A stretch of DNA of 5,953 nt from contig CAKZKV010000340.1 in assembly GCA_937124505.1 (NCBI GenBank), positions 1 to 5,953 of the forward strand, written 5' to 3'. The first letter of the stretch is position 1; each line of letters starts with the position of its first letter. The position numbers were made by a program, and so were the translations under genes. The stretch is from an uncultured Alphaproteobacteria bacterium. Its GTDB lineage: Bacteria; Pseudomonadota; Alphaproteobacteria; Micavibrionales; Micavibrionaceae. The notes beneath the pieces are model-generated. The model made no database searches. It worked only from the letters and a program-made list of their open reading frames with translations, and was not told the origin of the DNA. Positions 1-5,073 of the stretch are shown here, one piece after another.

Positions 1-189
1 AGTGATCAAAAATTCATAGAGGCCATTGAAAAGAATATTTCTAAAAAAATTCCGCTTCATGAAATAGCCGAAGAAACAAAGATGCCGCCCAAGAAAGCGG
101 GAAAAACGCGTCAGGATGATGAGGATGAGTCCTCAGATGTCACAGGTTTTGGTGACGATATCCCGGATTTCTTCCGGTCGCGTGCTTAA
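1..189 (+). CDS. Probable DEAD-box RNA helicase, C-terminal fragment (5' end outside window)
   Basis: The reading frame is open from the first base and ends in TAA at 187-189, giving 62 visible residues. It starts SDQKFIEAIEKNISKKIP, which resembles the end of the second RecA-like domain in RhlE-type DEAD-box helicases, where an 'aIEk.i...ip' helix follows the last ATP-site motif. Next comes a hydrophilic Lys-rich then Asp/Glu-rich tail (KKAGKTRQDDEDE, about residues 37-49) and a terminal GFGDDIPDFFRSRA. A short closing motif of glycine, acidic and aromatic residues of this kind is common at the end of alphaproteobacterial DEAD-box helicases. Family members unwind short RNA duplexes with ATP in ribosome assembly or mRNA decay. 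None of the catalytic motifs (Q, DEAD, SAT, HRIGR) lie inside the window, so the family rests on tail similarity only. No clear terminator follows before the gene at 262. Confidence 0.62.
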   Translation, partial: SDQKFIEAIEKNISKKIPLHEIAEETKMPPKKAGKTRQDDEDESSDVTGFGDDIPDFFRSRA

Positions 190-248
190 TTTCTGTGGAT
201 AGGTCATCATTTTTTTCGGGCAAGAAAATAATGAAGTGTTGAACCGTT

Positions 249-254
249 TATAAT
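249..254 (+). promoter_or_regulatory. Candidate -10 element (TATAAT) just upstream of the gene at 262
   Basis: A perfect TATAAT lies at 249-254, and a start site 7 bases past it would be about 261, next to the ATG at 262-264. No Shine-Dalgarno sequence is visible before that ATG, so a leaderless mRNA is possible. The -35 position (about 225-231) is A-rich and unlike TTGACA, so the promoter is weakly supported. Confidence 0.3.
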
Positions 255-261
255 TTCATTT

Positions 262-465
262 ATGGATTTTTCGAATCGGTTCAAAGTATTTTGTCTGGGT
301 TGTTATATTTTTTTCTCCTTGACCCTTGGGGTGACCATGTTGCTAACGAATAGGGGGGATGTGGATCAGGCGACCTATTTTACTATGGTGGAAAGTTCTT
401 CCGATCTGCCAGCCGATTTCGAAAATCCTCATACACTGAAACTGGCATTTCTTGCTCATGAATAA
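262..465 (+). CDS. Small single-pass membrane protein, unknown function
   Basis: This 67-aa protein is not recognised. It has a short basic N-terminus (residues 1-8, with Arg6 and Lys8), one strongly hydrophobic helix at about residues 9-28, and a polar, mildly acidic tail of about 39 residues ending FLAHE. The charge distribution favours the N-terminus in the cytoplasm and the tail outside. Cys11 and Cys14 form a CxxC at the start of the helix. The -3 position is wrong for a lipobox, so lipidation is unlikely. The start at 262 has no visible Shine-Dalgarno, but a TATAAT lies 7 bases upstream. The 3' end overlaps the next membrane-protein gene by 8 bases (ATGAATAA), which suggests translational coupling and a joint role. 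The function is unknown; a chance ORF is possible, but the overlap and the clean membrane helix argue for a real gene. Confidence 0.5.
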   Translation: MDFSNRFKVFCLGCYIFFSLTLGVTMLLTNRGDVDQATYFTMVESSSDLPADFENPHTLKLAFLAHE

Positions 466-1240
466 TTATTATCCGGGGCATTCTTTTGTGATGTTATGCA
501 GTGCTATACTGGCTACTTCGGTATGCCTCGCGCTATGGCCAGCATCTTTAGGGCCTGTTCTGATCTGTTGGGCGTTTGTCAGTCTTGGAACGCTTTTAAG
601 AATTCTGGGCGTGACAATAGGAGCCAATGATCAGGCTATGCAAAAGAAACCTGTCGAGAACCTGTTGAAAGGACTTTACAAGCAAAAGAAGGTACAGGAA
701 CAACATGCGGTTCAGTACGGTTTGAAAACGTCCTTGTTACTGCTTATGGGGTTTATAGCTTTATCAGCTGTGATGTTGTTCTGGAAGAATGGTGTTGAGG
801 CCATAGAATCCATTGCGTGTTTGTTTTTGGCCGGACTGGTTTTCTGGCATGTACAGGGCACGGCCATGAATGCCGTCAAGGCCAGCCTGATGGGCACAAT
901 TTTGGCGAGTGTGCTGTGTGTTCAGATTGCGTTTTTTCATTCCCTGAGTGTCAATCCTCATGATCTGCTGGGCGCATCCAGTGAAAATATTCTGCTATTC
1001 GCTGCTGGCGGATTTTTGGCGGTGATCTATGTCAGAGGGCTGTTCGTCCGGCACAGACACCACTTTTTCCCGGCCATCGGACTGTTTTTGCTGGCGTTTT
1101 TGTGCCTTACTTTCTTTGATTTGAGAGCCGCGACCATGCCGGTTTTTGTGGGGCTTCTGGCCGTATGTTTCGCACAATCCTTTCCAACGGCGCGCCCCGA
1201 ATTTCATAGCTACATTCACAGACCGCAACTTTACACTTGA
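458..1240 (+). CDS. Polytopic membrane protein, unknown function (about 8 TM helices)
   Basis: A 260-aa hydrophobic protein of no family I can name. From the ATG at 458, likely membrane helices lie at about residues 9-28, 31-51, 90-109, 117-134, 141-161, 177-196, 203-221 and 226-241. Between helices 2 and 3 is a basic, hydrophilic loop (about 55-89, including QKKPVENLLKGLYKQKK), the only sizeable soluble part and probably cytoplasmic. A His-rich stretch (RHRHHF, 198-203) precedes helix 7. The C-terminal tail of about 19 residues is polar. I chose ATG 458 over the in-frame TTG at 452 because it is a standard codon and overlaps the upstream stop as ATGAATAA, typical of coupled genes. No Shine-Dalgarno is evident. 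The gene ends 57 bases before a strong intrinsic terminator, so 262-1240 is probably one two-gene transcription unit. No enzyme or transporter signature was seen. Confidence 0.72.
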   Translation: MNNYYPGHSFVMLCSAILATSVCLALWPASLGPVLICWAFVSLGTLLRILGVTIGANDQAMQKKPVENLLKGLYKQKKVQEQHAVQYGLKTSLLLLMGFIALSAVMLFWKNGVEAIESIACLFLAGLVFWHVQGTAMNAVKASLMGTILASVLCVQIAFFHSLSVNPHDLLGASSENILLFAAGGFLAVIYVRGLFVRHRHHFFPAIGLFLLAFLCLTFFDLRAATMPVFVGLLAVCFAQSFPTARPEFHSYIHRPQLYT

Positions 1241-1265
1241 TTTTTTGTGTAAATAGGAATAAAGT
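1237..1265 (+). promoter_or_regulatory. Weak sigma70-like promoter candidate for the gene at 1348
   Basis: TTGATT (1237-1242) and TAAAGT (1260-1265) are 17 bases apart, and each matches four of six consensus positions. Transcription would begin near 1272 and pass through the hairpin at 1298-1318 before the coding region. This is speculative in such AT-rich DNA. Confidence 0.2.
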
Positions 1266-1297
1266 CCTTAATAACATTACCGGAAATGTATCTATTG

Positions 1298-1324
1298 GCC
1301 CGCAATATATTTGCGGGCTTTTTT
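1298..1324 (+). terminator. Rho-independent terminator
   Basis: GCCCGCAA (1298-1305) pairs perfectly with TTGCGGGC (1311-1318) around a 5-base loop TATAT. Six T residues follow (1319-1324), then more AT-rich sequence. This is a canonical intrinsic terminator on the + strand. It follows the membrane protein ending at 1240 and lies only 23 bases before the ATG at 1348, so it also sits in any leader of that gene that starts further upstream. Confidence 0.9.
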
Positions 1325-1336
1325 ATATTTTAATAC

Positions 1337-1342
1337 AGGAGA
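1337..1342 (+). promoter_or_regulatory. Ribosome binding site that fixes the start at 1348
   Basis: AGGAGA at 1337-1342 is followed by five T residues and ATG at 1348-1350. It is the best Shine-Dalgarno in the window and identifies 1348 as the start, rather than the in-frame ATG at 1237, whose extension would read through the terminator hairpin. Confidence 0.85.
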
Positions 1343-1347
1343 TTTTT

Positions 1348-1683
1348 ATGACGACCTATTTACCGACAGATTCAGATAATACCCCTATTCCGGCGCTACG
1401 TTTGAAAGAAGACAAAGCGCATCAGATTGCTTCGACATCCAGCTCGACGCGCAATGCCACGGCCTTTGAGGACGAGACACGGGTAATCAGCCTGTATGCG
1501 ACACAGGATGTTTTCGTGCGCTTTGGGGATTCCAGTGTTACGGCCACGAATACGGATCACTTTTTCCCAGCGGGCATCTATTATGATGTCTCAATAGGCG
1601 GCGAAAAAACCGGGCATGCGACCCATGTGGCCGTTCTCAGCGCCGGTGTGGACGGAACGCTTTATATTTCGGAGAAAGCTTAA
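1348..1683 (+). CDS. Small phage-virion-like protein, orphan
   Basis: A 111-aa soluble protein with no signal peptide or membrane helix. The first 40 residues are polar and low in complexity (SDSDNTP, STSSSTRNAT). Residues 45-110 look like a compact beta-rich domain: RVISLYATQDVFVRFGDSS, then a Thr/Asn-rich turn, FFPAGIYYDVSIG, HVAVLSAGVDGTLYISE. This pattern (strand, 'vfVrfG', 'lpaG', 'vavl...gtdGtLyise') resembles small proteins found in structural modules of alphaproteobacterial tailed phages and prophages. The resemblance is from memory and its function there is not established. No other phage gene is in the window, so it could be a domesticated or stranded fragment or a cellular look-alike. 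A strong AGGAGA ribosome site sets the start. The stop TAA (1681-1683) overlaps the stop of convergent recR within a shared TTAA, and no terminator lies between them. Confidence 0.75.
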   Translation: MTTYLPTDSDNTPIPALRLKEDKAHQIASTSSSTRNATAFEDETRVISLYATQDVFVRFGDSSVTATNTDHFFPAGIYYDVSIGGEKTGHATHVAVLSAGVDGTLYISEKA

Positions 1684-2279
1684 ACGCTGCGGCGGGACTT
1701 GAAGGCCGTCATGATCGTGCCGTCATCCAGATAATCAAGTTCCCCGCCGACCGGCATGCCGTGTGCCAGGCGCGTGATCGTAATGTGGTTGTGTTTGCGG
1801 TGAATGAGGTCGTGGACAAAGTGGGCCGTGGTTTGTCCGTCAACGGTTGCGCTTAGGGCGAGAATGATTTCTTCAACTCCCTCGTTCTCTATGCGCGTTT
1901 CCAGTTCGGACAGGCTGAGTTGATCGGGGGTTATGCCGTCCAGTGCGGAGAGGATTCCTCCCAGCACATGGTATTTTCCACGATAGGAATTCGTGCGTTC
2001 GATGGCCCATAAATCCGCGATGTTGGCAACAATACAGAGGGTTCTTCCGTCCCGTTTTTCATCGCGGCAAATCCGGCAGACAGGTGTGGTATCAAGATTG
2101 CCGCAGCATTCGCAAACTTTCATTTCTTTGGCTGTTGCGGAGAGTGCTTCCGCCAGCGTTTCCATAGACTGTCTGCCTCTGGTCAGCATATGAAGAACGA
2201 TCCGTTTGGCAGAACGGGGGCCAAGCCCCGGCAGGCGGGAAAATTCTTTCACCAGTTGATCAAAGGGGGGGGCTGCCAT
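1680..2279 (-). CDS. recR: Recombination mediator protein RecR
   Basis: A 199-aa protein of normal RecR length. RecR works with RecO (and RecF) to load RecA on SSB-coated single-stranded gaps. Visible parts in order: a helix-hairpin-helix (about 8-32, with LPGLGPRSAKR at 16-26), a four-Cys zinc site C56-x2-C59-x8-C68-x2-C71, a Toprim domain (about 79-175) including YRGKYHVLGGILSALDG (99-115) and TVDGQTTAH (145-153), and the C-terminal MPVGGELDYLDDGT (175-188). One oddity is that residue 85, where RecR usually has Glu in the first Toprim motif (E. coli CVVESPAD), is Ala (CIVANIAD). Codons 3-5 form a run of eight C. The start overlaps the lolA stop as TAATG with only a weak AGG close to it, so translation is probably coupled to lolA. 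The 3' end overlaps the convergent gene at 1348-1683 by 4 bases. Confidence 0.95.
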   Translation of the reverse strand: MAAPPFDQLVKEFSRLPGLGPRSAKRIVLHMLTRGRQSMETLAEALSATAKEMKVCECCGNLDTTPVCRICRDEKRDGRTLCIVANIADLWAIERTNSYRGKYHVLGGILSALDGITPDQLSLSELETRIENEGVEEIILALSATVDGQTTAHFVHDLIHRKHNHITITRLAHGMPVGGELDYLDDGTIMTAFKSRRSV

Positions 2280-2887
2280 TACCTGTTATATGTGGGGCTA
2301 TTGCTGGAGGGTTTGTGGTAGTAGAACAGGCTGTCTTTGAGGGGAATACCCGTTTCCAGATCGGCCAGTGTAATTTCCGTGATTGCACCTTGCGGATCAA
2401 CAACACGCCACTTTCTGAGTTGTAAGGGATTTTCTGTAAAGCCAAGGCGAAGAGAGCCCGCAGTTGGATCTGCTTTTTGGACTAGAGTAAGTTGCAGTAA
2501 GCCGGCAGCGCGCTTGATTTCAGTGACCTGTATATCACCGCCCAGAGTTAGATCAGGGCGCAGGATAAAGTCGGCCAGCGTCTGGCCAATAGGGGCGTGG
2601 GATTGTTCCTGAACTGCTGCGTCATAAAAGTAGATCAGGGTGCCATCCGCGACGACAAAGTCATTGACGGGCGGGTCATATTCAAAGCGCAGACGTCCGG
2701 GGCGGTTTAGAAAAAATGTTCCGGTTATCCGTCCCCCGTCCGGGTCTATCTGCACAAATTTTGCACGGGCGGTTTTCAGGGCGTTCAGGTATTTTTCAAC
2801 CTTTGTAATATCATTGTTAACGGTTGCATGAGCTATGGAGGACCAGCCCAAAATAGAGAACAATATAAAAAATTTAAATAGCTTCAT
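2279..2887 (-). CDS. lolA: LolA-family outer-membrane lipoprotein carrier
   Basis: A 202-aa secreted periplasmic protein. LolA accepts lipoproteins from the LolCDE transporter in the inner membrane and carries them to the outer membrane. The N-terminus is a Sec signal peptide (Lys2/Lys5, hydrophobic core 6-18, likely cleavage after AHA at 19-21). The body carries the family signature: AKFVQ (42-46), GGRITGTFFLNRPGRLRFEY (51-70) and DPP (71-73). The NRPGRLRFEY stretch corresponds to the KRPN region of E. coli LolA, so Arg62 is the likely counterpart of its conserved Arg. Later blocks include YFYDA (86-90) and PLQLRKWRVVDPQGAITEITL (154-174). An AAAGGA ribosome site stands 6 bases before the ATG. 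The stop shares one base with the recR start. A gap of 123 bases separates it from the upstream gene, enough for its own promoter. Confidence 0.88.
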   Translation of the reverse strand: MKLFKFFILFSILGWSSIAHATVNNDITKVEKYLNALKTARAKFVQIDPDGGRITGTFFLNRPGRLRFEYDPPVNDFVVADGTLIYFYDAAVQEQSHAPIGQTLADFILRPDLTLGGDIQVTEIKRAAGLLQLTLVQKADPTAGSLRLGFTENPLQLRKWRVVDPQGAITEITLADLETGIPLKDSLFYYHKPSSNSPTYNR

Positions 2888-2965
2888 TGCTTTTCCTTTA
2901 CAATTTTTTTTGTGTTGTCCTGCAAAGTCTTTGTTTCCAATGTTCAGGAGCTGTTCCGTAATGCA

Positions 2966-2996
2966 ATGATATTGCCGTCCCGGTTCGGAAAGTCAA
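2966..2996 (-). promoter_or_regulatory. Candidate lolA-recR promoter with a small dyad
   Basis: Read on the - strand, TTGACT (2996-2991) is a good -35. TATCAT (2971-2966) is a fair -10, although the 19-base spacer is longer than ideal. An inverted repeat GCAAT-GAT-ATTGC (2963-2975) covers the -10 and could be an operator or chance. This 123-base gap has no gene and no terminator that I can see. Confidence 0.3.
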
Positions 2997-3010
2997 CTCA
3001 GGATGTGATC

Positions 3011-3757
3011 TTATACAAGTTTCATCAACATCCACAGAGAGATTCCGACCATCATCAGGTTTTCGATTAGGGATAAAACGCCTAATGGAACATTGGTGCT
3101 TCCTCCGACACAGGCACATTTCAGTTTACGTTTTTCGATGAACACCGCCTTAACGACCGATGCCGTTCCAATCCCGCCTATGATAAGTGCCGCAGGGGCG
3201 GCGATGTATATATAAGCAATGACAATCATGCAAAGTCCGGCAAACAGTTCCACAAACGGATAAAGGTAGGCGTAAGGGACGAAACGTTGCGCCAGTAAAT
3301 CATAGCTCAGGAAGCGGTTCGTAAAGGAAGACATGTCTTGCAGCTTTAACATGGCCAGAATACACATGCTGTAGGCCACGAAGAGTTCCACAATCATGAC
3401 CGTCAAAAACTCTCCCTTGAATGCCCGGCAGGTTGTCATGGCCATCAGAAGGGCAACGACAAAGACGGCTATGACGGGCATATAACTGACGTTATTTTTG
3501 GCGTTTGATTTTTTTAGTCCAAAGTATACACATAGCTCTTCAAATCCGCCGATGCGCTTGCCGTCTATGAACGTTTGCGGGGTTGTTGTGACATTGTATT
3601 TTTCCTTGAATTTATCTGCGTCCGCTTTTGTTCTGATTTTATGATCTTCGACTTTAAATCCAATCCCCCTCAGCAACGCTTTTGATTTTAATCCAAAGGG
3701 GCAGATGTGCTGTTTGGTTTCTATTCTGTACAGAATGGCTTTTTTTTCTTCACTCAT
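3011..3757 (-). CDS. Glutaredoxin-MauE/DoxX membrane fusion protein
   Basis: A 248-aa protein with two parts. Residues 7-82 are a glutaredoxin-like domain: CPFG at 19-22 (a single active-site Cys, the second Cys position being Gly), TTPQTFIDG at 58-66 with the cis-Pro at 60, and GG at 70-71. Residues about 92-246 form a four- to five-helix membrane domain (approximate helices 92-110, 118-138, 160-183, 186-206, 224-246) of the MauE/DoxX redox-associated type. Between the last two helices is KCACVGG (213-219) with Cys214 and Cys216, then NVPLG, a combination typical of this fusion family. The likely role is to pass thiol electrons between the cytoplasmic Grx domain and the membrane CxC; the substrate is unknown. 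It is 24 bases downstream of the phosphatase gene, so probably cotranscribed. No Shine-Dalgarno precedes the ATG, and codons 4-7 contain a run of eight A. Confidence 0.85.
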   Translation of the reverse strand: MSEEKKAILYRIETKQHICPFGLKSKALLRGIGFKVEDHKIRTKADADKFKEKYNVTTTPQTFIDGKRIGGFEELCVYFGLKKSNAKNNVSYMPVIAVFVVALLMAMTTCRAFKGEFLTVMIVELFVAYSMCILAMLKLQDMSSFTNRFLSYDLLAQRFVPYAYLYPFVELFAGLCMIVIAYIYIAAPAALIIGGIGTASVVKAVFIEKRKLKCACVGGSTNVPLGVLSLIENLMMVGISLWMLMKLV

Positions 3758-3781
3758 AATTATACAGGATAGGGGAAGAAC

Positions 3782-4246
3782 TCATTTTTTCAAGGTCTTT
3801 AATATCCCGGTCACTCCGTTTTCGATCAGATCGAAAGCTTTGTCGAAATGTTCCTGTCCGCCGTAGTAGGGGGCGGGGACGTCAATCCATTCAGGGTTTT
3901 CGGCGAAATCTGAATGCATTTTGATGTCTGATTCTGAATTATGTGGTTTGGCTGCTGTCAAAGTCCTGAAATGTCCGCTATCCATGGCAACAATCAACTC
4001 ATACTCATAAAAGTCGCTGTCCCTGATCGGGCGGGAGCGGATGTGAGAAATGTTATACCCCCGCTGTCTTGCCGCCTCAACGGCACGCGGGTCGGGGCCT
4101 GCGCCTTCATGCCAGCCGTGCGTTCCGCAGGAATCCACGATGATATGAGATAATCCCTCTTTTTCCAGAAGGTGTTTCAGCATGCCGTCTGCGGTGGGGG
4201 AGCGGCAGATATTTCCGGTACAGACAAAAAGAACAGACTTGTACAT
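3782..4246 (-). CDS. Low-molecular-weight protein tyrosine phosphatase family, lacking the usual general acid
   Basis: A 154-aa cytoplasmic protein of normal family length. The N-terminal P-loop is VCTGNICRSP, with nucleophile Cys9, Arg15 and Ser16 (C-x5-R-S), followed by SCGTHGWHEG (39-48), DPRA (52-55) and the helix-to-loop segment around HIRSRP (68-73). Active members remove phosphate from tyrosine, often on bacterial tyrosine kinases that control exopolysaccharide export; some relatives are arsenate reductases. The acid loop normally reads DPYYGG, but here it is VPAPYYGG, so the catalytic Asp is Ala125 (codon 3872-3874); Asp122 nearby is present. Cys14 lies five residues after Cys9, as in the redox-sensitive Cys pair of mammalian LMW-PTP. 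I chose the ATG at 4246 because the protein then begins directly with the P-loop strand and AGGG stands 9 bases upstream; the longer frame to 4300 would run over the olsB start. Confidence 0.88.
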   Translation of the reverse strand: MYKSVLFVCTGNICRSPTADGMLKHLLEKEGLSHIIVDSCGTHGWHEGAGPDPRAVEAARQRGYNISHIRSRPIRDSDFYEYELIVAMDSGHFRTLTAAKPHNSESDIKMHSDFAENPEWIDVPAPYYGGQEHFDKAFDLIENGVTGILKTLKK

Positions 4247-4251
4247 AATGC

Positions 4252-4279
4252 TTGACCCTATAACGCTTATCTTTATCCT
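4252..4279 (+). promoter_or_regulatory. Candidate olsB promoter, giving a near-leaderless transcript
   Basis: TTGACC (4252-4257, five of six matches) and TATCCT (4274-4279, four of six) are separated by 16 bases in the 38-base gap between the divergent phosphatase and olsB genes. A start site 6-8 bases downstream falls at 4285-4287, on the ATGATG itself. The absence of a Shine-Dalgarno before olsB agrees with this. Confidence 0.4.
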
Positions 4280-4284
4280 GCAAG

Positions 4285-5067
4285 ATGATGTCTGAAACAA
4301 ATACTTGCAAGCCCCCCGAAATTATTGTCCGTTTGGCGGAAACACACGCCGAACGGGAAGCCGCGCAAAAGCTGCGTTATCAGGTTTTTTATGAGGAATT
4401 CGGGGCGAAGCCCTCGCCGGAAGTTGCCAAAAGCAAGCGGGACTGGGACCAATATGACGAGGCGGCGGAGCACATGGTCGTGTTTGATACGTCTTTAGGC
4501 TCCGGGGCGGATGCGATTATCGGCACGTACCGTCTGCTGGATCAGGCGGGGGCTGATAAAGTAGGTCATTTTTATACCAGTGATGAATATGATATCTCAC
4601 CACTCATTGAATGCGGTGCGAACCTTCTGGAACTTGGGCGTTCCTGTGTGTTGCAGCCATACCGCACGCGCTCGGTGCTGAAAAAGCTGTGGCAGGGAAT
4701 CGCCGATTACGTGCTGGACAATCACATAGAGATTCTCTTCGGGTGCGGCAGTTTTCACGGAACAGACCCGAAAGATTATGCCGAGGCCTTGTCTTATCTG
4801 CATCATTATCACCTTGCCGCACCGGGTCTGCGAACCAGATCGCTGGACAAGCATTATGTCGATATGAACCTGATGCCAAAAGCACAGTTAAACGAGAAGC
4901 AGATACTTATGAACTTACCCCCCTTGATTAAGGGATATCTGCGGGTTGGGGCGGTGATCGGTGACGGGGCGTATGTCGATCATCAGTTTAATACCACTGA
5001 TGTCTGTATCATTGTGCAAACACACCTGATTACCGATCGTTACCGAAGCCATTTTCTGGAGAAGTAA
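4285..5067 (+). CDS. olsB: L-ornithine N-alpha-acyltransferase (OlsB, GNAT-like)
   Basis: A 260-aa cytoplasmic or membrane-associated acyltransferase. OlsB transfers a 3-hydroxyacyl chain from acyl carrier protein to the alpha-amino group of ornithine, giving lyso-ornithine lipid. Family landmarks in order: VRLAETHAEREAAQKLRYQVFYEEFGA (15-41), RDWDQYDEAAEHMVV (52-66), IIGTYRLL (78-85), LLELGRSCV (114-122) with YRTRSVLKKLWQGIADYV (126-143), LFGCGSFHGTDP (151-162), ALSYLHHYHLA (168-178), and the diagnostic tail GYLRVGAVIGDGAYVDHQFNTTDVCIIV (217-244). Starts at 4285 and 4288 (ATGATG) cannot be separated by eye, and there is no visible Shine-Dalgarno. It is followed after 6 bases by the O-acyltransferase, the usual partner, which supports the ornithine-lipid assignment over the generic 'hemolysin-like' label given to some relatives. 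Acyl and amino-acid specificity is inferred. Confidence 0.88.
   Translation: MMSETNTCKPPEIIVRLAETHAEREAAQKLRYQVFYEEFGAKPSPEVAKSKRDWDQYDEAAEHMVVFDTSLGSGADAIIGTYRLLDQAGADKVGHFYTSDEYDISPLIECGANLLELGRSCVLQPYRTRSVLKKLWQGIADYVLDNHIEILFGCGSFHGTDPKDYAEALSYLHHYHLAAPGLRTRSLDKHYVDMNLMPKAQLNEKQILMNLPPLIKGYLRVGAVIGDGAYVDHQFNTTDVCIIVQTHLITDRYRSHFLEK
5058..5064 (+). promoter_or_regulatory. olsA ribosome binding site inside the olsB 3' end
   Basis: GGAGAAG (5058-5064) overlaps the last olsB codons. It is 9 bases from the olsA ATG at 5074 and 4 bases from an earlier out-of-frame ATG at 5069, which opens only a four-codon reading frame (ATG CTA TGT CTG TAA, 5069-5083). The long acyltransferase frame requires the 5074 start. 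Confidence 0.7.
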
Positions 5068-5073
5068 AATGCT

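Noticed and set aside
262..303. Lipoprotein signal in the 67-aa protein (LGC)
   Set aside because: The -3 position before Cys14 is Cys, not Leu/Val/Ile, and the hydrophobic stretch continues past the Cys.
452..457. TTG start at 452 for the polytopic membrane protein
   Set aside because: ATG 458 is two codons later, is a standard start, and gives the common ATGAATAA coupling overlap.
262..1240. One membrane-protein gene broken by a frameshift
   Set aside because: The first frame ends in a polar segment and the second opens with its own ATG and membrane helix; no homopolymer lies at the junction. It cannot be fully excluded without homologues.
1237..1347. In-frame N-terminal extension of the phage-like protein from ATG 1237
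   Set aside because: It would translate through the terminator hairpin and T tract, while ATG 1348 has a strong AGGAGA at correct spacing.
3759..3764. TATAAT (- strand) just before the Grx-MauE ATG as a promoter
   Set aside because: The start site would fall inside the coding region, after the ATG, and no -35 is present; transcription from the upstream phosphatase gene is simpler.
4247..4300. Longer N-terminus for the phosphatase starting at 4300
   Set aside because: The family begins at or just before the P-loop strand (MYKSVLFVCTGN); the extension overlaps the olsB start, and AGGG supports the start at 4246.
4604..4931. Open frames on both strands within olsB, and similar ones inside recR, lolA and olsA
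   Set aside because: They are shadows of strongly supported genes and encode no recognisable domain.
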